From JAFDZV01 sp966128725 (lineage in GTDB: Bacteria; Bacteroidota; Ignavibacteria; OLB7): 25,922 bases of DNA. The notes beneath the pieces are model-generated. The model was not told where the DNA came from. It searched no databases and worked only from the letters and a program-made list of their open reading frames with translations. Shown here one piece after another: positions 15,809 to 22,581 of the stretch. Position 1 is the stretch's first letter. The number at the start of each line of letters is the position of its first letter. Position numbers and translations under genes: made by a program. The DNA lies in assembly GCA_966128725.1 (NCBI GenBank), contig CBHYLN010000075.1:1-25922 (forward strand), given 5' to 3'.

Positions 15809-15928
15809 GCAATCGACGCCGGCAATGTTGGGCGCCCCGCCCGGCGGCGGGCAATGTCGGAAGGTCGCGGCGAGCATGCAAACTTGTCGGAACAATTGTT
15901 GCGTGGGGTTCGCACTCCGATCCACTGC

Positions 15929-16456
15929 TCAGCCCTGCGCTGCCTCGCGCGCCACAAGGATGATGTTGCGGTGTCTGGTGCCGTTCAGATCGAAGTACAT
16001 CTCGCCATCGGCCACGAAACCTGCAGCATCGTAGAACGCGATCGCACGGCCGTTGTTCGCGTTCACCGATAGCCATACATCCGCGCTGGCCGTACGGGAA
16101 CGAGCTTCGTTGATCGCGCGATATAGCAATGCCGAGCCGATCCCCTTGCGCAGGAAATGCTCCTGCACGTACAGCGTCTCGATCTCGGTCGTGATGCCGG
16201 AGTGTTCCGCCGCGAACGCAAGCGTGGCATATCCCAGCAGGTTGCCCGGCGCCATTGCCACCAGCACACACCGATCGGGATCAACCAGCAACGCGCCTAT
16301 CGAGTCCTGGGTGAACTGGCGCAGCACGTATTGGGCAATGTCGTCCGAGACGCCGTTGGTGGCATACGTATGCAACCACACCTGAAGGCCCAGCGCTGCA
16401 ATCATGGCGGCATCATCAGGTGCTGCCGGGCGTATCGTGTAGTTGGGTGTCATCAT
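15929..16456 (-). CDS. GNAT-family N-acetyltransferase
   Basis: The product is 175 aa, MMTPNYTIRPAAPDDAAMIA onward; the second ATG (16453) is an equally possible start. The GNAT fold is evident. The N-terminal IRPAAPDDAAMIAAL strand-helix is typical. IETLYVQEHFLRKGIGSALL (about 92-111) is motif A, with the R/K-G-I-G acetyl-CoA pyrophosphate loop. LSVNANNGRAIAFYDAAGF (about 128-146) is the motif B region common to acetyltransferases of the RimI type. It acetylates an amine on an unknown small molecule or protein. It is the last of a run of five small minus-strand genes; 67 bp separate it from the VOC gene upstream. Confidence 0.92.
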   Translation of the reverse strand: MMTPNYTIRPAAPDDAAMIAALGLQVWLHTYATNGVSDDIAQYVLRQFTQDSIGALLVDPDRCVLVAMAPGNLLGYATLAFAAEHSGITTEIETLYVQEHFLRKGIGSALLYRAINEARSRTASADVWLSVNANNGRAIAFYDAAGFVADGEMYFDLNGTRHRNIILVAREAAQG

Positions 16457-16465
16457 TCAGGGTTA

Positions 16466-16483
16466 TTGCCGGCTGCGCGGCAA
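16466..16483 (-). terminator. Small hairpin between the VOC and GNAT genes
   Basis: A TTGCCG/CGGCAA 6-bp stem with a 6-nt loop lies 40 bp after the VOC stop and 10 bp before the GNAT start. It could be a weak terminator or could shelter the GNAT ribosome site. Confidence 0.25.
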
Positions 16484-16523
16484 CACACGCCCCAGCACTC
16501 CATTAACACGATTCGGCAGTGTG

Positions 16524-16940
16524 TCATTCGTTGGCAAGACTGTGGCCGATTTCCCAATGATGCCCGAACGGATCAACAACACGTCCAACACGCCAACCAT
16601 GCCGGTTGTCAACGGGCCACACCTCCGATGCTCCGGCCCCCAAAGCCCGCTGGAACACGGCATCCGGATCGGCTACGATAAGCAGCATCCGCACCGAGCC
16701 GCCGCCAAGCGACTCAGGGCTTGGGTTGAAGTGTTCCGGCGATTCGTCGGCCAGCCAGAATTCGGCCCCATCAACGGACAGCCGAGCCACCACTTCGCCG
16801 TCCGGGCTATCAAGGCGAAACACCTCGGCCGCACCGAAGGCCGCCTTGTAGAACTCGATGGCCGCCGCGCCGGCGCGCACCGAAAGCATGGGCGCGATCG
16901 CGGAACGTACAGTGCTACTTGGCCGATTAGGGTCGATCAT
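16524..16940 (-). CDS. VOC-family (PhnB/glyoxalase-like) protein
   Basis: The product is 138 aa from MIDPNRPSST. The vicinal-oxygen-chelate pattern is clear: APMLSVRAGAAAIEFYKAAFGAAEVFRL at the N-terminus, ARLSVDGAEFWLADES in the middle, and VVDPFGHHWEIGH near the C-terminus, where a DPFGH.W..H box is typical of PhnB-like proteins. Members are metal-dependent lyases, dioxygenases or ligand-binding (resistance) proteins; function is not assignable. The start was placed at 16940 because the longer frame overlaps the MmcQ gene in another frame and is Arg-rich. It starts 35 bp after the MmcQ/YjbR stop, so the two are probably co-transcribed. Confidence 0.9.
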   Translation of the reverse strand: MIDPNRPSSTVRSAIAPMLSVRAGAAAIEFYKAAFGAAEVFRLDSPDGEVVARLSVDGAEFWLADESPEHFNPSPESLGGGSVRMLLIVADPDAVFQRALGAGASEVWPVDNRHGWRVGRVVDPFGHHWEIGHSLANE

Positions 16941-16975
16941 TGCGATTGTCTGTTCATGATGAATTCGCGGCCTGC

Positions 16976-17353
16976 TTATTGCCCGGCCGCTCCGGTTGCG
17001 TTCGCCGTGATCCCGGCGCGAAGACGCGCCGGCAGCTTCGCGAACACCATCGCGTACGAATCGGCGATCAACCGCCGCAACTCCGCCGGCTTTACCGCGC
17101 CCATGTCGCGGATGGTGATCCACCCGTACCGCCCGATATACGCGGCGCGCTCGATACCCTCTCGCTCCATCAGCTCGGCGCCTTCCTCGGGCGAGCACTT
17201 GATGGTAATGCCCCGGATCTCGGCTGGCTCCAGATTGGTGAACAGAAAGATCTTCTCACCGCCAACACGGTACAGCAGATCGTTCCCCCACTGCACATCC
17301 TCCGATGCGCCGGGAAACGAAAGGCAGAATGCGCGCAAGGCATCTCGGTTCAT
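16976..17353 (-). CDS. MmcQ/YjbR-family protein
   Basis: The product is 125 aa. It matches the YjbR/CyaY-like fold family at both ends and in the middle: the N-terminal helix and strand ALRAFCLSFPGASEDVQWGNDLLYRVGGEKIF, then ITIKCSPEEGAELME, then RYGWITI and LIADSYAMVFAKLP at the C-terminus. The family has been proposed to bind DNA, but its role is unsettled. No signal peptide is present. It is followed at 35 bp by the VOC gene and preceded at 79 bp by msrC on the same strand. The Ala/Gly-rich C-tail is not conserved in the family. Confidence 0.9.
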   Translation of the reverse strand: MNRDALRAFCLSFPGASEDVQWGNDLLYRVGGEKIFLFTNLEPAEIRGITIKCSPEEGAELMEREGIERAAYIGRYGWITIRDMGAVKPAELRRLIADSYAMVFAKLPARLRAGITANATGAAGQ

Positions 17354-17432
17354 AATCGATCAACGCTGTTGTTCCGGTACGGACATCGCAGCCCGCCAAC
17401 CGTAATATGGCCTGGGCCGCGTGGCAACGCGC

Positions 17433-17942
17433 TTACGCGGACACGCGCGCCAGCTCGGCGCCGCTTGCGGCAACGTACGCCGCAACAATCGGCTCGATAC
17501 CATCACGATCCTCATGTGTAAAGCGGTTGGGCATGGGACTGTCGATATCCAGCACCCCCACGCAACGGTCGCCAACCATCACCGGCACCACCATTTCCGA
17601 TCGCGACGCGGCATCACAGGCAATGTGGCCGGGGAATTGGTCCACGTCGGCCACCACCAGCGTTTCGCGGCTGGCCGCGGCCGTGCCGCACACCCCCCGA
17701 CCCACCGGAATGCGAATGCAGGCGGGTTTCCCCTGAAACGGACCAAGCACAAGCTCGCCCTGCTTCATCAGGTAGAACCCAACCCAGTTCACGTTGTCCA
17801 GGGCATGATACAGCAGCGCGGAAAGGTTCGCCGCGTTGGCGATGGCATCGGCCTCGCCGTGCAGCAACGCCCGGGCCTGCGCGCCAAGGGCCGCATAAAA
17901 GTCCGCCCTGGTTGCGGCATGGATGGTTTCGGTTGTGATCAT
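17433..17942 (-). CDS. msrC: Free methionine-(R)-sulfoxide reductase (GAF domain, MsrC type)
   Basis: The product is 169 aa. It reduces free methionine-R-sulfoxide with reducing power from the thioredoxin system, and is cytosolic. The fRMsr cysteine set is intact: C75 and C85 in ACIRIPVGRGVCG and C109 in GHIACDAASRSE, a very close match to the E. coli enzyme (C84, C94, C118). The fold is a single GAF domain with DNVNWVGFYLM (49-59) and GVLDIDSP (129-136). The start was placed at MITTETIHAA; the longer frame belongs to another reading of the YCII gene. A TATATTTG element ends 4 nt before this ATG, suggesting a leaderless or very short-leader transcript. Confidence 0.95.
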   Translation of the reverse strand: MITTETIHAATRADFYAALGAQARALLHGEADAIANAANLSALLYHALDNVNWVGFYLMKQGELVLGPFQGKPACIRIPVGRGVCGTAAASRETLVVADVDQFPGHIACDAASRSEMVVPVMVGDRCVGVLDIDSPMPNRFTHEDRDGIEPIVAAYVAASGAELARVSA

Positions 17943-17946
17943 CGCG

Positions 17947-17954
17947 CAAATATA
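17947..17954 (-). promoter_or_regulatory. Candidate -7 element directly upstream of msrC
   Basis: On the minus strand TATATTTG matches TAnnTTTG exactly and lies 4 nt before the msrC ATG. The following CGCG makes the 12-mer identical to that upstream of the metallophosphoesterase at 1910-1921. No -33 TTG was found at 18-21 nt. Confidence 0.35.
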
Positions 17955-17998
17955 CTCCCACGCGTCATCACCATGCCGGGCATGGCGCACGCGGGCTG

Positions 17999-18373
17999 CT
18001 ACGGAGCAGCCTTCAACCGTTCCTCGCGCTCGGTTACCGCAAGGTCGGCGTAATACACATCCCACAGGAACACATCGGTGTGGCCGATCTCGTTCATCGG
18101 GCTGCCGGCCGACAGGCGCTGCGCCTCCTCGTGGTCGGCGGCGCGGATCAGCGTAAGCCCGCCCGCATGATTCTCGAATCCCCCTCCGCCGCAGCCAACC
18201 AGGTGGCCGCCCGCATACAGCTCGCGCAGCCACGTCATCAAACGGGGCAGCCGTGCCTCGAACTCCTCCTGCTTGAATGTTGCATCGCTTTCGGTTGCGC
18301 GCCAGATAAGCGCATACACAATCGGAAACGGCGCTGGTACGGTCTGCTGATCCGGGGTTTGTTCGGTGCTCAT
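17999..18373 (-). CDS. YCII-related domain protein
   Basis: The product is 124 aa from MSTEQTPDQQ. The YCII-like alpha/beta ferredoxin fold is suggested by YALIWRATESDATFKQEEFEARLPRLMTWLRELYAGGHLVGCGGG, then GLTLIRAADHEEAQRLSAGSPMNEIGHTDVFLWDVYYAD, where the Asp/Glu-rich helix after the second strand and the final W-D strand are typical. Members include the PhnB-associated and sigma-factor-associated DGPF proteins; function is poorly known. It is followed by msrC (56 bp) on the same strand, with a small CCATGC/GCATGG hairpin (17971-17985) between them. The N-terminal 15 residues are low-complexity. Confidence 0.8.
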   Translation of the reverse strand: MSTEQTPDQQTVPAPFPIVYALIWRATESDATFKQEEFEARLPRLMTWLRELYAGGHLVGCGGGGFENHAGGLTLIRAADHEEAQRLSAGSPMNEIGHTDVFLWDVYYADLAVTEREERLKAAP

Positions 18374-18517
18374 CGGTTGATCCGGTTGATTGATGGCCGA
18401 TCCTTCCGCGCCAGGCATCCGCTACCTGGGTCGCCGGCGGATGAATATAACGTCTGGCACGGCACAACATCCGTTCGGCATATGCGAAGCCGGCGACGAT
18501 ATCAGGGCTCGCACGGC

Positions 18518-19903
18518 TCACCACGCAACCACCAGCGATGTTGTTGCCGTCCCCTGCTCGGTGACAAGCCGGACGAAGTACCGGCCGGCCGGTAGCGTGG
18601 CCGTATGGCTAACGGTATAGTCGCCAGCTTCCAGGATACCATATGCCGTACCATACACGTTGCGGCCGAGAACGTCACAGATCACCAGGCGCGTGCCGCT
18701 GGTGCGTTCGCCTACGTGCATGGTGATCGTTATTGGCGTGTTGGCTCGGGCGATGTTGGGGGCCACTTGTACCGATGTGGCCTCGTGCGAGCTGCTACGA
18801 TCAGGGCCAGGCACAGCGGCGGTTTGCGGGCGGTATACGAGCACCGCGCTATTGGTGCTTCCACCCCATGCCTTGTTCGGGTGCGGGTAGGCAAGGGTAC
18901 GAATCTGGTCGATGCCGTATCCGTACAGAATGCGAGTCATGCTATCGATGTTCGCGCCAACGTTCCAATGGTCGCCGTCGGCCGTGTACAGCCACACGCC
19001 ATTTTCGCCGGTGGCTATGCCGTGTGTGTTATCGGCCATCGCGATTGCTTGAAGCGCACCCGAGCGTATCGAGATTGCGGCGTTGAAGAGAGTATCCCAT
19101 GTACGGCCGCTGTCCTGTGTTCGATAGATGGTGTTTGTAACACCTGGCTTCGTAGTGTCTTCCAAGGAACTGACTCCCCATCCATGTTGCGGATCGGTAA
19201 ACGAAAGGTGTGATATCCGTGGTGATGCCGGATAGCTCTTCCAGGTGTGGCCGCTGTCGGACGTGTGGAAGATCTTACCACCAGTACGGAGCAAATACGT
19301 AGAAGGGTTGAAGCATTGAAGATGGTAGAACGATGATTTTCCTGTTGGGTCCGGGATTCGTCTCCATGTAGTGCCCCCGTCGGTGGTGCGAGCCAAAAGG
19401 TGCGCGAAGCTGGTAAGGATACCGTTCATCGAGTCGCACATTGCAACTTGATAGATTGACAGGCGTGTGCCGTCCGTGAACAGGCATGAGTCGCACCAGG
19501 CTTGTTGCCATGACTGGCCACCGTTGTGGGTGTAGAAGATCGTAACGCCGGTATCCCCGTGTTGCACCAGGGTATCACCAACAACAACGGCAACGCTCGG
19601 AGTTGGGTGTGCCAAGGCGTTGAGCGATCCATCAATCCGGAACCCAAGGCGAAGGGTGATGGGCCAGGTGTTCCCGCCGTCGGCCGTGCGAGCAACCGTG
19701 GCCCGCCCGGTGTGGCCAAAGGCCATTGCGTGGACTGTGTCAGGGGCAACGATGCCACGAAGGAAAATGCCACCGCCTAAAGAATCATCGGTGATGACAC
19801 GAGTTTGTACGCTCCAGGGGAACTCTTGCGCGTTGGCTGTGGACAGAAGCAGCCAGAACAAGGCAAGTACAGCAAGCGATCGGTTCATCATCATACGTAT
19901 CAT
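18518..19903 (-). CDS. Secreted BNR/Asp-box repeat protein with T9SS sorting domain
   Basis: The product is about 461 aa. The start is uncertain: ATG at 19903 is taken, but three clustered ATGs follow within 15 bp and a TTG lies 6 bp upstream, with no clear ribosome site. A signal peptide (SLAVLALFWLLLSTANAQ) is followed by Asp-box repeats of a beta-propeller: VARTADGGNTW, FYTHNGGQSWQ, LARTTDGGTTWRRI, IFHTSDSGHTWKS and IYRTQDSGRTWDT. The last 85 residues are a type-A T9SS sorting domain: VAPNIARANTPITITMHV, TRLVICDVLGR, LPAGRYFVRLVTEQG and a final VVAW. It should be secreted through T9SS. Base composition is visibly less GC-rich than in flanking genes. It lies 92 bp downstream of the Cys-rich protein gene and may share its transcript. 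Confidence 0.9.
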   Translation of the reverse strand: MIRMMMNRSLAVLALFWLLLSTANAQEFPWSVQTRVITDDSLGGGIFLRGIVAPDTVHAMAFGHTGRATVARTADGGNTWPITLRLGFRIDGSLNALAHPTPSVAVVVGDTLVQHGDTGVTIFYTHNGGQSWQQAWCDSCLFTDGTRLSIYQVAMCDSMNGILTSFAHLLARTTDGGTTWRRIPDPTGKSSFYHLQCFNPSTYLLRTGGKIFHTSDSGHTWKSYPASPRISHLSFTDPQHGWGVSSLEDTTKPGVTNTIYRTQDSGRTWDTLFNAAISIRSGALQAIAMADNTHGIATGENGVWLYTADGDHWNVGANIDSMTRILYGYGIDQIRTLAYPHPNKAWGGSTNSAVLVYRPQTAAVPGPDRSSSHEATSVQVAPNIARANTPITITMHVGERTSGTRLVICDVLGRNVYGTAYGILEAGDYTVSHTATLPAGRYFVRLVTEQGTATTSLVVAW

Positions 19904-19995
19904 GTTCAATAATGCACTGTGATTGACTGTTGTTCAAGGTGAAAGATCCCCCAGTCTGTAATCGGGCCGTCCGATCGCGGGCCGGGGTGTGTTCG

Positions 19996-20787
19996 TTACT
20001 GCTGGTGCGCCTGCTGTTCGGGCGCTGGTTGTTCTGTTGCCGGTTGTTCCGGCTTCAGGGCCACGGTTGTTGGCTCTGCGGGTATCGCTGAGTTCGCGCC
20101 GGAAATGGTTGGCTCATCCTTCCGCTTGCTCAGCAAACCACCTTCATCCACAGCCGAACAGCTTGATTGGCATGTGTCGTAGCAGTTGTTCAGTGCGGTT
20201 TGATTGCCAATCCATTGAACATCCCGGTATCGTTGCCCTTGGCTGTTGAGCTTGAGGCATACGCGGTAGAACCCCCGGCAACAGGATGACCCGCTTTGCA
20301 AGGGACAGTTCACGGCGTAGTTGTTCGGTATCTGACTCCAGCACTGCGCAACACGGGCTGTGTAGGAGTTGACGCAGGTATCAATTGGCATCGTTGAATC
20401 TGAGACAACAGGCGGAAATCCCATGTCGTTCTTTGCGAGAATGCCATAGATGGCGGTACGGATGATCGGTACCGGATCGAACGCTCCGGGGTTGCATGGG
20501 CGATCCCAATGGATGCGCAGGATTTCGATTTCGTAGGAACGTGGTTGGCATGCTTGCCGGTATCGGTAATCGACGGTGATCTGGCAACAGGTACCGTTGA
20601 ACTGGCAGCCGTTGATCTTGACCGCTGTATTGAACGGGAAGGGTGGATACGACCACGGCCATTGGGTGGTATCACCGCCGCAGGGCGGGCCGCAGGTTGA
20701 TTGTGCCGAGGCGTGCTCGGCCGTACCAAGCAGTGCGGCAACCAGCAATGTTGCCACGATCATATAGAAAACGATGCGTTGAATCAT
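19996..20787 (-). CDS. Cysteine-rich secreted protein of unknown family
   Basis: The product is 263 aa. The start (ATG at 20785-20787) is preceded by a GGGGGAA ribosome site. A clear signal peptide covers about 1-29 (IVATLLVAALLGTAEHASAQ). The mature domain (about 30-215) has 16 cysteines, including STCGPPCGG, GTCC, SSCC and NNCYDTCQSSC, which suggests a disulfide-rich extracellular fold. The C-terminal 50 residues are low-complexity Pro/Glu/Gln/Ala with EQPA repeats and no T9SS sorting domain. I do not recognise the family. It lies upstream of the T9SS-sorted BNR protein on the same strand, and both share lower GC. A promoter-like site lies about 120 bp upstream. Confidence 0.85.
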   Translation of the reverse strand: MIQRIVFYMIVATLLVAALLGTAEHASAQSTCGPPCGGDTTQWPWSYPPFPFNTAVKINGCQFNGTCCQITVDYRYRQACQPRSYEIEILRIHWDRPCNPGAFDPVPIIRTAIYGILAKNDMGFPPVVSDSTMPIDTCVNSYTARVAQCWSQIPNNYAVNCPLQSGSSCCRGFYRVCLKLNSQGQRYRDVQWIGNQTALNNCYDTCQSSCSAVDEGGLLSKRKDEPTISGANSAIPAEPTTVALKPEQPATEQPAPEQQAHQQ

Positions 20788-21176
20788 GAACGATTCCCCC
20801 GTAATGCATTGAGGATATAGAACTGTAGCGGCGGGCCGTTCGGCACGTCGCGCGGAGTAACCCAAAGAGTAAAATCAAGGGGGGAGGGTAGTCCTGGTAG
20901 CGGCAAATGTAGTGCCCGAAAGGAGCGTGCGCAAGAGGCTGTTGGCGGAGTGCGGCATTAACGGAGATGGCGTGCAGGGCTTACCCGGCAAGGGTTACAG
21001 GGAATCACCCACGGCTCGCAAACGGTGGCCGCGCTACGTTGCCTGTCCGTTCGGCACGATGCCGTGCCAGCGCAGCCCGGCGAACAGCCGCCGCGCAAAC
21101 CGCTGCGCCGCGAACAACGAACCGGCACACGTGCTCGCCGATCCCCGGTTTGCTCCACCACCCTATCTTCCGTCCC
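20788..21176. other. 389-bp divergent intergenic stretch
   Basis: No gene is supported. The stretch holds a promoter-like site for the Cys-rich gene (20904-20934), a GGCACG/CGTGCC hairpin with a 4-nt loop (21053-21068), and an imperfect TTACCC/GGGTTA stem near 20980-21000. The frame open upstream of truC here is Arg/Ala-rich and not TruC-like. The 12-mer CCGTTCGGCACG occurs twice, about 210 bp apart, probably by chance. Confidence 0.45.
20904..20934 (-). promoter_or_regulatory. Bacteroidota-type promoter of the Cys-rich protein gene
   Basis: On the minus strand TTG (20932-20934) and TACATTTG (20904-20911) are 20 nt apart, fitting the TTTG / TAnnTTTG promoter reported for Bacteroides. It lies about 117 bp upstream of the start codon. 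This is the best promoter match in the window. Confidence 0.45.
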
Positions 21177-22115
21177 ATGAGCAAAAGCGCGCACACGGAC
21201 ACATCGATGCCGCAGGGCATGCAAGCCCGTCCTGACCAGGACAACAAGCCGGCCCACACTGATCCGGACATCGGCGACTTGGTATCGGCGGACGAGGCAG
21301 CCGAGCAGCCGATCCCGGAGCTTACCGTGCTGTATCACGACGAGCATCTGATCGCGATCGACAAGCCCAGCGGCCTGGTGGTGCATCGTTCGCGCGAGGC
21401 GCCCGACCGCGTCACCTGCATGAACATCCTGCGCGATCAGGTTGGCGCGTGGGTGTATCCCATCCATCGGTTGGATCGCGGCACCTCCGGTGTATTGTTG
21501 TTCGGAACAAACCCGGACTCGGCGCGCGCGCTGGGCGAGATGTTCGTTGCACATCAGGCTGCCAAGGAGTACGTGGTGGTGGTACGCGGCTACATTGCCG
21601 AGCAGGGCGTGATCGATCACCCGCTCCGCACCGACGATGCCCCGTTCGGCATACAGGCGCGCACGCTGTTTCGGCGCATTGCCACAACCGAACTGCCGTT
21701 CGCGGTTGGCCGGTACGCCTCGGCGCGGTATTCGCTGGCCGCGGTGCAGCCCCGCACCGGACGCACGCATCAGATCCGCCGCCATATGAAACATCTGGCG
21801 CATCCGGTTATCGGCGACACGATCCACGGCCAGGGTTCGCACAACAGATTCTTCCGCGAGCAGTTCGGCGTGGGCCGCCTGTTGCTGCATGCGCAACGGC
21901 TGACGATTCCGCATCCGGCAACCGGAGAGCAGCTTTCGATCACCGCGCCAATTCCGGAACAACTGCTGGCGCTGTACGCCGCGCTCGGCTGGCACAAAAT
22001 TCCACCCGGCCCGCACTTCACCAGCGCCGAGGACGTTCCCCAAGCCGCTGCCGAAACCGACATTGCGCCCGTCGGCATCGCGCCAACGGGCGTTGCGCGG
22101 GCCGGCGATCAGTGA
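21177..22115 (+). CDS. truC: tRNA pseudouridine synthase TruC (RluA family)
   Basis: The product is 312 aa from MSKSAHTDTS. It is predicted to isomerise U65 of tRNA to pseudouridine. RluA-family motifs: LYHDEHLIAIDKPSGLVVHRS (52-72); the catalytic motif PIHRLDRGTSGVLL (95-108, D100); RYSLAAVQPRTGRTHQIRRHMKHLAHPVIGDTIHG; and LLLHAQRLTIPHPATGEQLSI. The RTHQIRRH and LHA.RL..PHP.TGE phrases and overall match with E. coli TruC favour TruC over RluC or RluD, and no S4 domain is present. A 45-residue acidic lead and an Ala/Pro-rich tail (about 285-312) are extra. The upstream frame extension to 20967 is not family-like. Its stop overlaps the convergent VOC gene by 7 bp. Confidence 0.9.
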   Translation: MSKSAHTDTSMPQGMQARPDQDNKPAHTDPDIGDLVSADEAAEQPIPELTVLYHDEHLIAIDKPSGLVVHRSREAPDRVTCMNILRDQVGAWVYPIHRLDRGTSGVLLFGTNPDSARALGEMFVAHQAAKEYVVVVRGYIAEQGVIDHPLRTDDAPFGIQARTLFRRIATTELPFAVGRYASARYSLAAVQPRTGRTHQIRRHMKHLAHPVIGDTIHGQGSHNRFFREQFGVGRLLLHAQRLTIPHPATGEQLSITAPIPEQLLALYAALGWHKIPPGPHFTSAEDVPQAAAETDIAPVGIAPTGVARAGDQ

Positions 22116-22471
22116 TCCAGCGGATCGACCAGTTGGAACCAGTGCCCGTCGGGGCTGGTGAACGTAAGGCAGCGATCGGAGCCGTCGGTGCCGGCAAAGG
22201 CCAGGCCGCGCGCGCGAAGCTCGGCCGCTGTTGCATCCAGCGCATCGGTGTACATCACAAGCGCGCTTTCGGCATCGCCGTACGTTGCCGGCGGTATGCC
22301 GGCAGGCCGGCCGGATTTCCGCAACAACAACTCCATCTCGCCGGATTTTATCCAGATCGTGGCCGGGCTCTGCTCGGCAACCACCTCGAACCCAAGCACA
22401 TCGCGATACCACGGCAACGATTGCACCGGATCGGATACGAACATCTCGATATGTCCCAGGCGAACGTTCAT
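22109..22471 (-). CDS. VOC-family (glyoxalase-like) protein
   Basis: The product is 120 aa from MNVRLGHIEMFVSDPVQSLP, with a GGAGAT ribosome site before the ATG. One VOC unit is visible: HIEMFVSDPVQSLPWYRDVLGFEVV with the first metal His (H7), IWIKSGEMELLLRKS in the middle, ALVMYTDALDATAAELRARGL, and FTSPDGHWFQLVDPLDH at the end, the FxDPDGH-W-L-like box of glyoxalase and bleomycin-resistance types. The substrate is unknown. It converges with truC, and their 3' ends overlap at 22109-22115. It differs from the VOC protein at 16524-16940, so the two are not recent duplicates. Confidence 0.9.
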   Translation of the reverse strand: MNVRLGHIEMFVSDPVQSLPWYRDVLGFEVVAEQSPATIWIKSGEMELLLRKSGRPAGIPPATYGDAESALVMYTDALDATAAELRARGLAFAGTDGSDRCLTFTSPDGHWFQLVDPLDH

Positions 22472-22581
22472 CGCGCTGATCTCCTTGCGTTTACGATCAC
22501 GAACAGTGTTTGCTGAATCAGCCAACGTACGGAAACGAAGCGGCGCCCGGTGCTTCTCCACAATTGCGGAGTTCACGTATC

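Noticed and set aside
15781..15860. Short repeated GGCAATG-like units, considered as a CRISPR or tandem repeat
   Set aside because: Units are under 10 bp, imperfect and irregularly spaced, with no spacers and no cas genes.
20838..21058. CCGTTCGGCACG repeated twice, considered as attachment or operator sites
   Set aside because: Only two short copies in GC-rich sequence, no integrase and no symmetry; chance is likely.
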